NCBI GenBank assembly: GCA_025360845.1
Contig: JANYBJ010000320.1
Span: forward strand, 1-42,731
Length of the DNA stretch: 42,731 bases
From: a bacterium
GTDB taxonomy: Bacteria > Verrucomicrobiota > Kiritimatiellia > RFP12 > UBA1067
Direction: 5' to 3'
Made by a program: the position numbers and the translations under genes
Part shown: positions 31,402-40,523 of the stretch, in pieces
Layout of the letters: each line of letters begins with the position of its first letter
How positions within the stretch are numbered: position 1 is the stretch's first letter
The notes under the pieces: model-generated
Database searches by the model: none
What the model was told of the DNA's origin: nothing
The model's input: the letters and a program-made list of their open reading frames with translations, nothing else

Positions 31402-32096
31402 TTGCGGTGCGGGTCGGGGATCACTTTTCAGAGGGCTTCGTCTTTGAAACATGGGACATCACTTTTACTCTGCACCCTGTTCCTGACCGTTTTGACAGAT
31501 GCCCTTGCCGCGCCAGCCCTCACGCCCGGCGTCTGGACCAGAATGACTCCTGCGGCAGTGACCATCAACGACACCAACCATGTCTTCTGCCAGGGCATGG
31601 CGATAGATCCGGGCAATCCGTCTACGCTCGATCTTGGAATTTGCGCCTACGATGTGTCGATGGCCGGACTTTACAAAACCACCGACGGCGGTGCCACTTG
31701 GGCAAAGACCGGCAATCTAGACGAACCGGTGCATATGGTTGTTGACCCGCACAACTCAAAACACCTGTATTGCGTAGACGGCGTGCGCGGAAACACCATC
31801 GGTTTCTGGGTCTCGAACGACGGTGCCGCCACGCCACCTGGACCAAGCCGCCGGGGTTCATTGCGGCCACGCAAGACCCGGTCGGCACTCAGGACGTGTA
31901 TTCGATAGCGACCGAGCCCGGCGATTTCAACCATATTCTGGTAAGCTTTCATTCACCCTGGAACGACGGTTCAAAAAACGCCGGCGTTCTTGAAAGCAAA
32001 GACGGCGGCATCACTTGGATTGTTCACAACCCGCCTGCGGGATCTGCAAGCGGTTACGGCATGTCGGTATATTGGCATCTGCGGGGACGGGAATAA
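31402..32096 (+). pseudogene. Frameshifted and truncated Asp-box (BNR) repeat protein
   Basis: The first frame (from TTG 31402) has a signal peptide (SLLLCTLFLTVLTDALA) and then VFCQGMAIDPGNPSTLDLG and the Asp-box LYKTTDGGATW. Around 31826 the coding switches to the -1 frame, which carries TWTKPPGFIAATQDPVGTQDVYSIA and a second Asp-box SKDGGITW, and stops after SGYGMSVYWHL. Relatives are beta-propeller glycoside hydrolases (GH74-like) or sortilin-type proteins several hundred residues long, so only the first blades remain. Both the frameshift and the short length argue for a dead gene. Confidence 0.6.
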
Positions 32097-32126
32097 GTGA
32101 AACCGCTCTAGGTAAACAGCGTCGGC

Positions 32127-35100
32127 TCACTTCTCCGAAACCCAGGCATAGATTGCCTCGGGCGGCTCGAGGCGCACGTCTCCCCAGGCGCCCCAATCGC
32201 CGCTGCTGTCGTCTTTCGCGCCCACGTCGGTGACGAGCAGCAGCGACACGGACTTGCCGGCCCACGGTGTCAGCGCGGCTTCCAAGGGGACCCAAGCGTG
32301 TGTCGTGACGGAGCGGCTGGCGACCTCGGTGCGCTTCCCTTTCTCGTCTTCGACGACCACGCGGAACAGGATGCCGTCGCCCGGATCGCTGCCGTCCTGC
32401 TTGCCGACCGCGCACCGCAGAGCCAGCGGCTGCGGCGGCAGTGTGAGCGCGTAGCGGGCGAAGGTGTAGCCGGTTCCCTTCATGTAGGGCGGGTGCATGA
32501 AGAGCCCGTTCGCCTTCGTGATGCCGCCGCAGGTGGAGGCGGTGGCGTAGAGCTGGGCGCCGGAGGCCTGCGCCAGCGGCGTCTCCGCCGCGTTGCGCAA
32601 ACACATGCCGGCCACGCGCATGGCTGGCAGCGGAGCAGCCTGAGACAGATCCGGCTGCCGCGTCAGTTTGCGCGTGATGGGGGCGACGCCTTTGGCCCCG
32701 TCGAGATGGAGCGAGAACGTCAAGGCGGTGGACTGTAGGGTTTCGGGCGGCAAGGGGAGACGCTGCGTCGTGTTGGTGCCGGGGACGAGCGTGAAGCGGG
32801 ATTCAGCGCTGCCGCAGACCAGTCGGGCGTCGCAGGGCGCGGGCATGCGCGAAGAGGCGCAAACGGCCAGCGCCTGGTGATCGACAGCGGAAGTGAGCGT
32901 GACGGGCTCGACCACCGTGAAGTCGATCCACGCGTTTTCGAAGGTCTGCCACACCCGTGTGCCGGGCTTCGCGTCGGGCGGGATCGTGACCTCGTGTGTC
33001 GTGCTGCCGCGCACGGTGAGGCGTTCTCCGGCGACCACCTCCGAGCGGTCACACGTGAGTGTCGCGACAGGGGGCTGCGCGGCCTTGCGGATGCGGTAGA
33101 AGAAGGCGTTCGTGACCGGCTGCAGATAACTGAGGCCGCGCGAGGCGCGCACCTCGGCGTGGCCCAGGACGCCGTTGGTTTTGTCGAGGGCGATGGCTTC
33201 AGAGATGGTGATGGGGAAGCCCGCCTCGGCGGTTTTGTAGAGCAGGATTTCGCCGATGTTTTTGGGGAGCGTGCGGCAAATGGCGACGCCCGCGCTGGCG
33301 CCTTCGGGGAACCGCGTGAAGGTGCCGCGCCCGTCGATATAGGTGTAGCCGGGCGAGAACGAGAGGTCGGCGCGGTGGCCGTCGACGTTGCCGCTGAAGA
33401 CGCGCACGACGCCGTTCGAGCCGCGGCCCCAATAGCCGTTGGGCGGGAGGTCGAGCGCGGTGTCGTCGACTTGGGTTTTCAGGCGTTCGCTCATGCTGCC
33501 GTTGACGGCGGTGACGCAGCCGTTGGCGTAGCGCGTGACGAGCTGGGAGCGGCGGAAGGTGTCGTTTGCCAGGGCGGTCGAGGTGTCGAAGGTTTCGCCG
33601 TCGGCTCCCACGTAGCGGATGGATTCGGCCGAGGCCTGCGTGTAGAGGCTGGCGAGGGCTTGGATCATGTAATAGCTGCGCAGTTCGCCCTCGCGCCCGT
33701 GGACCAGGAAGCCGGGGTGTCCGAAGGCGACGGTCGCGGCGAGGAAGCGGTCGCGCGCCACATCGGGGTCTTTGGGCTCGCTTTGGCCCGGACAGAACAT
33801 GTCGGGACTGCCCATGCCGAAGTTGCAGCAGAGGTCGTGCAGCTTGAGGAGGTCGAAGTCCACGAGCCACGGGTTGTCGGAGAACCGGTAGTTCTGGTCT
33901 TGGGCGTAGTTGCCGTCGGTCAGCCCGCAGTAGGGGAAGTGGTTGTTGCCTTCGGAATAGACCGGACCGTTCCACCCCGCTTTCTGGAGAAGCATGATCT
34001 CGCCGAAAGCGTAGAAAACCGCGGCGAAAGTGCCCGCGCCGGGCACGCGGGCGTCGAAGTCCACGCGGCTCCAGGGGGTGACTGCGGTGTGGACGTCGCA
34101 GTAGGCGGTGCTGAAGCCGAACTTCTTCTCGATGATCGGCGTGAGCTTTTCGCAGAACTCTACGGCGCGGGCGGGTTTGGGCGCGTAGCAGCGCTCCCAC
34201 GCCTGCAGGAGCTGATTGTCCTGGGTGCGCGAGATGAGGTCGCTCGTCCAGAAGCCGTTGACCGGCGCGAAGTCGGTGAAATTGTTGTAGGGTCCGTAAA
34301 CGATGCCGAGCTTGTCCTGCATGAGGCGCGCATAGTCGAACTGGCCCTGGTCGCCGCCCTTTTTCGGCGCGGTCTTGGTGCGGAAAGTGAAGCTCTCGTT
34401 GTCGTCGCGCCAGCCGGTCTCATGGTCGGTGACCACGAGCTGGGTCATGCCCCAGTGGTGGACTTCGCGCCAATAGGCGGCGTCGAGCGTGCGGTCGCCC
34501 GCGCCGTGGGCCCGCCAGACGCGCGTGCCGGTGATGTGTTTCCAAGGCGAGGCCGGGTTGGGGATGTTGGGCAGCGTGTCCTCGAATTTCGGCGAGAGCG
34601 TGAGGACAAAGCGTTCAAAGCAGGGGTTGCGCGTGCCGTCCGTTTTGGGGAGATAGCGCGTGCCGCCGTTGCTGGCGAGCGTGCCGTCGAAGCGTTGGTT
34701 TTCGGCCCAGAGCGTGGAGGCGTTGGATTGGGTCCAGTCGATGTGGGCCATGAAGAAGAGCGGGGCGTTGGTTGTGCCGGAAACGATGACCGCCGGGCGC
34801 GTGTCGGCGAAGCCGTAGGTGTAGTAGGGCAGGGTCACGAGGCGAGGGGCCGAGAAGCCGCTCGTGGCGCCGAACCGCACTTCCTGCACGTGGCCGCCAT
34901 CGGCCTCAATGTCCATGACCAGCGACTTGCCGATGAGGTGGAAGCGGAGCGAGACGTTCGAGGCGTGCGTTCCGGAGGAAAGCCAGCCGGTGTAGGTGAC
35001 GCTCTTGCCGTCGGAGGTGACGCGCACCTCCTCGTTGGTCGCGCGCAGCGGAGCGGCGTCGGCCTGATCCGCGGAGAGGTAGATGCCGCCGCCGAGACAC

Positions 35101-35987
35101 ACGGGGATCCACGGGCTCGTGTCCGACCAGCGCATGGCGAGGTCGTCCCAGTCGCCGGCCTTCGAGGGAAGCCGGACCTCGAGGCGGCCATCCTCGCCGT
35201 CGCGGATCAGCAGGTGGCGTCCGCTGCCGCTCTTGGCGACGCGCGTCACGCTCGGCGCGGAGTCGCGCGGGATGATGGTGAGGGGCGTGTCCGGGAAGGG
35301 CAGTGTGCCGGGGCCGGTATTGACGCCGGGGCTGCAGGCGGGGAAGAGACGCACCCCGCGCTGCGGGCGGGGCTCGAAGGTGAGGGGCGCAAAGGCTTCG
35401 GTGAAGGCGGCGAGGCTGTTGAGGTAGAGCGTGCGCGTTTCGGCGTTGCGCCCGTTGGTCACCGTGATCGAGAGAAGTTTCCCGCCTTTGGCGACGCGCG
35501 GGTTCTGGTCGGACTCGAGGCGGCGGTGGCAGAGGAACCACTCTTTGAAACACACCGTGGCGAGATTGACCGGGAACGGCTTGCCCTCTTGGTCGGCCAT
35601 GTTGAGCGTGACGCTGACCGGCGGCGTCTTGGGATCGGGCGCGTAGCTGTGGTTGTTGCCGTAGATCCAGCAGGTGACGGCGTCGAAAGCATTCGTGACC
35701 GCGACGGGGGCAGGCGGGATGAGCGTGATGCAAGGATTATTGCCGGTGGCGCGGTAGGTGAGCTTCGCCACGGCGTCGCCGAAAAGCAATACGTCCTGCG
35801 CGCGTTCGAGGCGGGCTTCGGCGTCGACGGTCTCCACGCGCCAGCCCTCGACGTCCGTGAAGGGGATCAGCGCGGGATGGTCATCCTGCGTGCGTTTCGC
35901 CCAGACCATTTCGTAAGGGCGCTCGCCGGCCGTTAGCGAAACGGCAAGCAGTGCGAGCGCTGCGGAGAAGAGGCGGCTGTTGTTCAT
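32127..35987 (-). CDS. Large secreted protein, candidate unassigned glycoside hydrolase
   Basis: A 1286-aa protein with a clear signal peptide (MNNSRLFSAALALLAVSLTAGE). Residues about 25-480 look beta-rich; the stretch YYTYGFADTRPAVIVSGTTNAPLFFMAHIDW suggests a beta-sandwich of carbohydrate-active enzymes. Residues about 490-830 resemble a TIM-barrel: TRVWRAHGAGD, GMTQLVVTDHETGWRDD, GFSTAYCDVHTAVTPW (Asp near 631) and GPVYSEGNNHFPYCG (Glu near 678). The C-terminal 150 residues (LRNAAETPLAQASGAQLYATAS..., GKSVSLLLVTDVG) look like a jelly-roll/NPCBM-type module. I cannot place it in a named GH family; carbohydrate processing is an inference from architecture and the nearby rhamnosidase. The plus-strand 1019-aa ORF is its shadow. 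Confidence 0.8.
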   Translation of the reverse strand: MNNSRLFSAALALLAVSLTAGERPYEMVWAKRTQDDHPALIPFTDVEGWRVETVDAEARLERAQDVLLFGDAVAKLTYRATGNNPCITLIPPAPVAVTNAFDAVTCWIYGNNHSYAPDPKTPPVSVTLNMADQEGKPFPVNLATVCFKEWFLCHRRLESDQNPRVAKGGKLLSITVTNGRNAETRTLYLNSLAAFTEAFAPLTFEPRPQRGVRLFPACSPGVNTGPGTLPFPDTPLTIIPRDSAPSVTRVAKSGSGRHLLIRDGEDGRLEVRLPSKAGDWDDLAMRWSDTSPWIPVCLGGGIYLSADQADAAPLRATNEEVRVTSDGKSVTYTGWLSSGTHASNVSLRFHLIGKSLVMDIEADGGHVQEVRFGATSGFSAPRLVTLPYYTYGFADTRPAVIVSGTTNAPLFFMAHIDWTQSNASTLWAENQRFDGTLASNGGTRYLPKTDGTRNPCFERFVLTLSPKFEDTLPNIPNPASPWKHITGTRVWRAHGAGDRTLDAAYWREVHHWGMTQLVVTDHETGWRDDNESFTFRTKTAPKKGGDQGQFDYARLMQDKLGIVYGPYNNFTDFAPVNGFWTSDLISRTQDNQLLQAWERCYAPKPARAVEFCEKLTPIIEKKFGFSTAYCDVHTAVTPWSRVDFDARVPGAGTFAAVFYAFGEIMLLQKAGWNGPVYSEGNNHFPYCGLTDGNYAQDQNYRFSDNPWLVDFDLLKLHDLCCNFGMGSPDMFCPGQSEPKDPDVARDRFLAATVAFGHPGFLVHGREGELRSYYMIQALASLYTQASAESIRYVGADGETFDTSTALANDTFRRSQLVTRYANGCVTAVNGSMSERLKTQVDDTALDLPPNGYWGRGSNGVVRVFSGNVDGHRADLSFSPGYTYIDGRGTFTRFPEGASAGVAICRTLPKNIGEILLYKTAEAGFPITISEAIALDKTNGVLGHAEVRASRGLSYLQPVTNAFFYRIRKAAQPPVATLTCDRSEVVAGERLTVRGSTTHEVTIPPDAKPGTRVWQTFENAWIDFTVVEPVTLTSAVDHQALAVCASSRMPAPCDARLVCGSAESRFTLVPGTNTTQRLPLPPETLQSTALTFSLHLDGAKGVAPITRKLTRQPDLSQAAPLPAMRVAGMCLRNAAETPLAQASGAQLYATASTCGGITKANGLFMHPPYMKGTGYTFARYALTLPPQPLALRCAVGKQDGSDPGDGILFRVVVEDEKGKRTEVASRSVTTHAWVPLEAALTPWAGKSVSLLLVTDVGAKDDSSGDWGAWGDVRLEPPEAIYAWVSEK

Positions 35988-36355
35988 AAGTGGACTCGAT
36001 CAAAACTGAAAAGCACAAAACAGAACGATGACGATTTGTCCCCAGTCTAAAGGTTTCATACGACAACAGGCAATGGCAAACATGTTTGTCGGATTCTGTC
36101 TGCTACAAACATGTTGCCAGAGAGCCGAGTATCCGCATTAATTTTCCGCCCAAGAAGAGGGAATGGCATACAGCGTGTTTTTGGAAGCAGTGATCTCGGC
36201 AGCGCCACTCTTCATGTGGACGGAAGAACCGAAGCTCACGTCCTCGCGAGCCGCGGATTGGTTATACACTTTCTGAAAATGGATAGCGGAAAACGCACTC
36301 AACTTCCAGTCCCAACAGCCTTCTCAAGCGGAGATCTGAAAGTCAGAAAACAACG

Positions 36356-36388
36356 AACGCCGCGCGGCACGGGGTGCGGCGCGGCGTT
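36356..36388. terminator. Strong GC-rich hairpin terminator
   Basis: AACGCCGCGC (36356-36365) pairs perfectly with GCGCGGCGTT (36379-36388); a T-run (TTTT) ends the plus-strand side, and TTCGTTGTTTTC follows on the minus strand. It should terminate the minus-strand DUF1097 gene. Confidence 0.75.
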
Positions 36389-36398
36389 TTGAAAGAAC

Positions 36399-36419
36399 GT
36401 TCAACGCTGAACGCTCAAG
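36399..36419. repeat. GCTCAAC heptad array
   Basis: GTTCAAC, GCTGAAC, GCTCAAG in tandem, ending 2 nt before the stop codon of the DUF1097 gene (36422). Same family as 16385 and 41422. Confidence 0.75.
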
Positions 36420-36421
36420 TG

Positions 36422-36979
36422 CTATTTGGCGAGGGAGGCCTCGTACTTGCCGCGCCAGAAGACGGTGATGTAACCGAAGCTCAGGCCCAAGGCGCAGTAG
36501 ATCAACTCGGCCTGCGTGGCGTAGAGGAACTTGGTGGTCATGTCGCCGCCGGGCACGGCCGCGGTCAGTGCGGCATGGCCCATCGAGGCGAAGAACGCGC
36601 CGGAGCCGATGAAGAGCGCGGGCACCATGTTCTTGAAGTTTTCGGACATGATCGCGGGGATGACCACGATGAAGACGGCGATCGCCATGGTGAAGTTCAT
36701 GCCCGCAACAAAGGGGATGCCCTTGATGCCGGGAGCGCCCATCAGCTCGATGATCGCGATGGAGGCGATGATGCCGGTCAGATAACCGATCCACGCCTTC
36801 AGGCCGTTCATCGGCGTGCAGCCGGCCACGAAATAAACCGCCCAGGCCTGAAAGGCGATCCACATCATGTCCATGCCGTGTGTGAGTTTCGGCACAAACC
36901 CGTTGATGAGGACGAGAATCGCGGCCTGAAGGGCCAACCCGCAGGACACAACGAACAATTGCTTATGAGACAGAGCCAT
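36422..36979 (-). CDS. DUF1097 family inner-membrane protein (YcdZ-like)
   Basis: 185 aa from the ATG at 36979 (MALSHKQLFVV), which has GGGTGGGTG upstream; the track uses a GTG two codons earlier. Five or six hydrophobic helices and conserved stretches such as WIAFQAWAVYFVAGCTPMNGLKAWIGYLTG and GAFFASMGHAAL match DUF1097 proteins. These are polytopic membrane proteins of unknown function. It stands alone on its strand between a terminator and the divergent DUF2339 gene. Confidence 0.85.
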   Translation of the reverse strand: MALSHKQLFVVSCGLALQAAILVLINGFVPKLTHGMDMMWIAFQAWAVYFVAGCTPMNGLKAWIGYLTGIIASIAIIELMGAPGIKGIPFVAGMNFTMAIAVFIVVIPAIMSENFKNMVPALFIGSGAFFASMGHAALTAAVPGGDMTTKFLYATQAELIYCALGLSFGYITVFWRGKYEASLAK

Positions 36980-37186
36980 CTTCACCCACCCCTTTTTCTT
37001 AACTGTTCAGGCGGCCGCCAACACCCGTTGTCGGCGAATCCCCACCTTGAATGACTGCATTCTAGCCGAATCACCTTGGGGATGCAAAGGGGAAGATGGG
37101 CGATGTCGGGCGCGGACGCGCTTTTTTTCTTCGTGGTTTTTCGGGAAGCGCGTATACTAGGATTCAACTTCAACCGGAGGGCGTTT

Positions 37187-39121
37187 ATGGAAGCGTTGGC
37201 TGTTCTGATCGGGTTCGCGGTTTTCGGCATCATTTTTGTGCTTCCCGTGATTATTCTTGTACGGCTCTCGTCTGTGCTTCGCGAACTAGAGACGTTGAAT
37301 GAGCGGCTCCGCCTGTTCGAGAGCGCGCGGAAAAGGGAACCTGCGGAAGCCTCTGTCGAAGCGGCGAAAAAAGTGCCGCCGCCTGTAACGGCGCCTGCGG
37401 CGGCGCCGCTTCCTGTAGCCGCCCCTGCGCCTGCCGCGCGTGAGGCGCCCGTTCAGAAACCGCCCGTGCCGGCGACGGTGCAGGCGGAGCCGACGCCTGC
37501 CGAACGCGTGATGAGCAAGGCGTGGAACTGGCTGGTGATCGGCGAGGAATACCGCCAGCCGGGCGTGTCGTGGGAGTATGCGGTCGCGACGAACTGGCTG
37601 TTGCGCATCGGCATTCTGGTGGTGTTGGCGGGTATCGCGTTCTTCCTGAAATACTCGATCGAAAAGGGCATCATGGGTCCGCTCGGACGCGTGGCTCTGA
37701 GCCTGACCGCAGGCCTTGGCATGATCTGTTTCGGCGTGCGGTTGCTCTTCAAGCGGTATCACCTGCTGGGACAGGGACTGGTGGGCGCAGGATTCGTCAC
37801 GCTCTACTTCGCGTTCTACGCGGCTTCGGGGATGTATCACCTGATGGCGCAAAGCGCGGCGTTCGCGCTGATGGCATGCGTGACCGTGGCGGCGGGCGTG
37901 CTGGCGGTGCGGTATCAGTCCGTGATGATTGCGGTGCTGGGTGTGGTCGGCGGATACGCCACGCCGGTGATGATCGGCGACACGGGTTCGATCGATTTGT
38001 TCTTCTACGGCTATATCCTGCTGCTGGGGTGCGGCGTGCTGGGGATCTCGCTGGTCAGACGCTGGCCGATGCTGAACGTGTTGGGCATGCTCGCCTCGTA
38101 CGCGCTTGCTTTTCTTTTCTGCGAGGGGCACCGCGGAACGACACAACTGGTTCACGATCTGATTTTTCTTTCCGCGATTCACCTGCTCTATCTGTTTTCC
38201 GTGATCGTGATCCACATCCGCAAACGGCTGGCGACGACGGTTGTCGAATGGGCGGCCATTTTCTTAAACGCGGGGATTTTTTGGGCATGGGCTTTTCTGC
38301 TGTTCAAACCGATTTTCGGCAAAGAGGGAACCGGGCTCGTCGCGCTTGCGGTGGCTGCGGTTTATGTGGGCTTGGTCTACGCTTGCCTGCAGCGTAAGCT
38401 GTTGGACAAGGCCCTGATCGGCCTTTTCATCGGGCTGGCGTCGGTCTTCTTGGCGATGAGCCCGGTGCTGATGATTTCGGGCGAGTGGCTGACGATGGCC
38501 TGGTGTCTACAGGCGCTGGCGATGCTCTGGATTTCGCGCAGGACGGGCAGTCGGTTCATGGGGAATATGGCGGTCGTCCTGTTCGCGCTGGCCTGTGTGC
38601 GCGGCATGAGCTGGGATTTGGACCGGCTGTACGACCCCTTGCACCCGTCGACCTTGAGAGGCGCGGCGTTCTGGCATGCGGCCGGACTCCGGGCGCTCAC
38701 CTACGGCGCGTTGCCGGCGACGCTGCTTGCGGCGTGGCGGCTCACGCGTCCGAGTCCGGCGGCGGCCAAGGTGCTGGGCCTGGTGCTGGTTCAGGTGTGG
38801 CTGTATCTGACACTGGAGACGGACGTGATCGCCCGGGTCTATGCGCCCGAGTTCCAGCACAGCGCGGTGACGGTGGTGTGGACGCTCTTCGCCTTCGCGC
38901 TGCTCTTCGCGGGCATCCGCTTGCGCGGCAAATGGCTGCGCTGGTGCGGGCTGGGGCTCTTCGCGCTGGCTGTGGGCAAGCTGTTGGTTATCGACCTCGC
39001 AGGGCTCGATACGCTCTACCGTATCGTCGCTTTCATATCGGTCGGCATCCTGCTGGTGCTGGGCTCGTTCGTGTATCTCAAGTACAAAGCGCTCTTTGAA
39101 CCGGAAGTCGGAGGACAGTAG
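37187..39121 (+). CDS. DUF2339 polytopic membrane protein
   Basis: 644 aa from the ATG at 37187 (MEALAVLIGFAVFGIIFVLP) with a CCGGAGGG site; a TATACT box lies at 37153-37158. After one N-terminal helix comes a short coiled segment (LRELETLNERLRLFESARKRE), an Ala/Pro-rich linker and then about 18 hydrophobic helices with the family blocks WLLRIGILVVLAGIAFFLKYSIEKG, GPLGRVALSLTAGL and VLGVVGGYATPVM. DUF2339 proteins are large inner-membrane proteins of unknown function. The next gene starts 1 nt after its stop, so they form an operon. Confidence 0.92.
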   Translation: MEALAVLIGFAVFGIIFVLPVIILVRLSSVLRELETLNERLRLFESARKREPAEASVEAAKKVPPPVTAPAAAPLPVAAPAPAAREAPVQKPPVPATVQAEPTPAERVMSKAWNWLVIGEEYRQPGVSWEYAVATNWLLRIGILVVLAGIAFFLKYSIEKGIMGPLGRVALSLTAGLGMICFGVRLLFKRYHLLGQGLVGAGFVTLYFAFYAASGMYHLMAQSAAFALMACVTVAAGVLAVRYQSVMIAVLGVVGGYATPVMIGDTGSIDLFFYGYILLLGCGVLGISLVRRWPMLNVLGMLASYALAFLFCEGHRGTTQLVHDLIFLSAIHLLYLFSVIVIHIRKRLATTVVEWAAIFLNAGIFWAWAFLLFKPIFGKEGTGLVALAVAAVYVGLVYACLQRKLLDKALIGLFIGLASVFLAMSPVLMISGEWLTMAWCLQALAMLWISRRTGSRFMGNMAVVLFALACVRGMSWDLDRLYDPLHPSTLRGAAFWHAAGLRALTYGALPATLLAAWRLTRPSPAAAKVLGLVLVQVWLYLTLETDVIARVYAPEFQHSAVTVVWTLFAFALLFAGIRLRGKWLRWCGLGLFALAVGKLLVIDLAGLDTLYRIVAFISVGILLVLGSFVYLKYKALFEPEVGGQ

Positions 39122-39122
39122 C

Positions 39123-40472
39123 ATGAAAGCGGACAGGATTTGCGGAATGCTTATGTTGGCTGCGGGAGCGGCGTGCGCGGGTGAATGGCGCGTGACCCGT
39201 GCGGTCAGCGGAGGAGCCGAAACGGCCGCGGTGGCGGAGGTGGCGCTCGACGAGCACGTGTTCGCCAACAGCCAGCCGGAGTATGCCGATGTGCGGGTGC
39301 TGGACGGGGCGGGGCGCGAGGTGCCGCGCGTGATTCAGGAGAAACGCGCGTACGCTTTTGAAGAGCGCCACACGGCGCGCGAAGCGCGGGTGACGGGCGT
39401 CGAGCAGTTGCCCGAAGGCGGACTCGCGGTCGTGTGCGAACTGGACAGGACCAACCTCCTGTCGCTGACGCAAGTCACCCTGCGGACGCCGCTGCGCAAT
39501 TACGAGCAGACGGTGACCGTGTATGTTCAGGACGCGGGCGGAGCGTGGCAACCGGTCAAGCCGGCCGAGCCGCTTTTCGATTACAGCCGCTTTGCGGATG
39601 TGAAGAAGGAGACGGTCGAGCTGCCAGCACTGACGAACCGGTTGTTCAAGCTGGTCGTCGGGCAGGCGGACGACCGCGTGTTTTCGGCCTATTCCTCTGT
39701 GACGGAAGAGAAGTCGGGAGCGGCATCGGAGCGGCAGACCAAGCGCTACACGGTGGAGAATCGGACGTTTCGAATCGATGCGGTCATTTTCCGCGATACG
39801 GCGCGTGTGGCGGTCCTGAAGGATGAGGCGCGTCTGCCGGTCGGCGCGCGTGCGGTCGAGACGGCCGAGGATGCGGCGCGCAAGGCGACGGTGCTGACCT
39901 TCGCGGTGCGGCAGCAGCCTGTCGTGGGCATTGTGCTCAATCCCGCCGAGCAGAATTTTGAGCGCGGGGTGACGGTGGAGTGTCCCGCGCCCGGCGGCTG
40001 GCGGACGGTGGCGCAGGGCCGCGTGGTGCGGACGCGTTTGCCCGGTGTGCCCCAGCAAGAGAGCCTTCAGGTCAGCTTCGCCGAGGTGCGGGCAGAGCGT
40101 TTACGTGTGAAGGTCAACAACGATGACAATCCGCCGCTCACCTTTGGAGAGGGGGGTGTGGCCTATCAGCGGATGGGGTATGGCGTGATGTTCATTGCGG
40201 AAAAAGGGCAGCGCTATCGGCTGGCCTATGGCAACCCCGACGTCACGGTGGCCCCGGTGTATGAGCAAGGGGTCACAGGCTATTTGCGGAGCGGACTGCC
40301 GGCGCAGCTCTTGCAACTGGCGCCGCCGCCGCAGGGGGACGTCACGTACGGTTCCAGGGTGCGCGTGCGGCAGTTTCTGGCCAAGCACGGGCTTATCATG
40401 ATCTCCGCGCTGGTCATGGCGGTGCTGGGCCTGCTGATTCTGCGGGCGGTGCGGCATGTGGAAAAAAGGTAG
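39123..40472 (+). CDS. DUF3999 secreted/membrane-anchored protein
   Basis: 449 aa from the ATG at 39123 (MKADRICGMLMLAAGAACAGEW), a signal peptide. The body is beta-rich (ADVRVLDGAGREVPRVI, VTVYVQDAGGAWQPV) and a single C-terminal transmembrane helix (LIMISALVMAVLGLLILRAV) anchors it. DUF3999 genes are regularly coupled to DUF2339 genes, as here with a 1-nt gap, so the two probably act together in the envelope. No function is known. Confidence 0.9.
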   Translation: MKADRICGMLMLAAGAACAGEWRVTRAVSGGAETAAVAEVALDEHVFANSQPEYADVRVLDGAGREVPRVIQEKRAYAFEERHTAREARVTGVEQLPEGGLAVVCELDRTNLLSLTQVTLRTPLRNYEQTVTVYVQDAGGAWQPVKPAEPLFDYSRFADVKKETVELPALTNRLFKLVVGQADDRVFSAYSSVTEEKSGAASERQTKRYTVENRTFRIDAVIFRDTARVAVLKDEARLPVGARAVETAEDAARKATVLTFAVRQQPVVGIVLNPAEQNFERGVTVECPAPGGWRTVAQGRVVRTRLPGVPQQESLQVSFAEVRAERLRVKVNNDDNPPLTFGEGGVAYQRMGYGVMFIAEKGQRYRLAYGNPDVTVAPVYEQGVTGYLRSGLPAQLLQLAPPPQGDVTYGSRVRVRQFLAKHGLIMISALVMAVLGLLILRAVRHVEKR

Positions 40473-40492
40473 CGCGGGCTCTCCGAGCACGC

Positions 40493-40513
40493 GGACGCCT
40501 CGGGGAGGCGTCC
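40493..40513. terminator. Perfect hairpin between convergent genes
   Basis: GGACGCCTC (40493-40501) and GAGGCGTCC (40505-40513) form a perfect 9-bp stem with a GGG loop, between the DUF3999 gene and the convergent gene ending at 40524. No T-run follows, and its sequence resembles the hairpins at 18612 and 3791, so it may be a REP-like element. Confidence 0.6.
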
Positions 40514-40523
40514 CTACCTGAAC

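Larger units (their letters stand above)
35988..36421. other. 434-nt intergenic region with paired AAACATGTT motifs
   Basis: AAACATGTTT (36078-36087) and AAACATGTTG (36107-36116) lie 29 bp apart, about 90-130 bp upstream of the large secreted-protein gene; with flanks they form an inverted repeat (GGCAAACATG.../...CATGTTGCC). They could be operator half-sites. From 36120 to 36350 I see no convincing gene, only short frames. A terminator and a heptad array close the region. Confidence 0.4.

Noticed and set aside
32877-35936. 1019-aa plus-strand ORF opposite the large secreted protein
   Set aside because: Composition (Val/Glu/Arg/Gly/Asp-rich, no motif) is an antisense shadow; the minus-strand ORF has a signal peptide and mixed composition.
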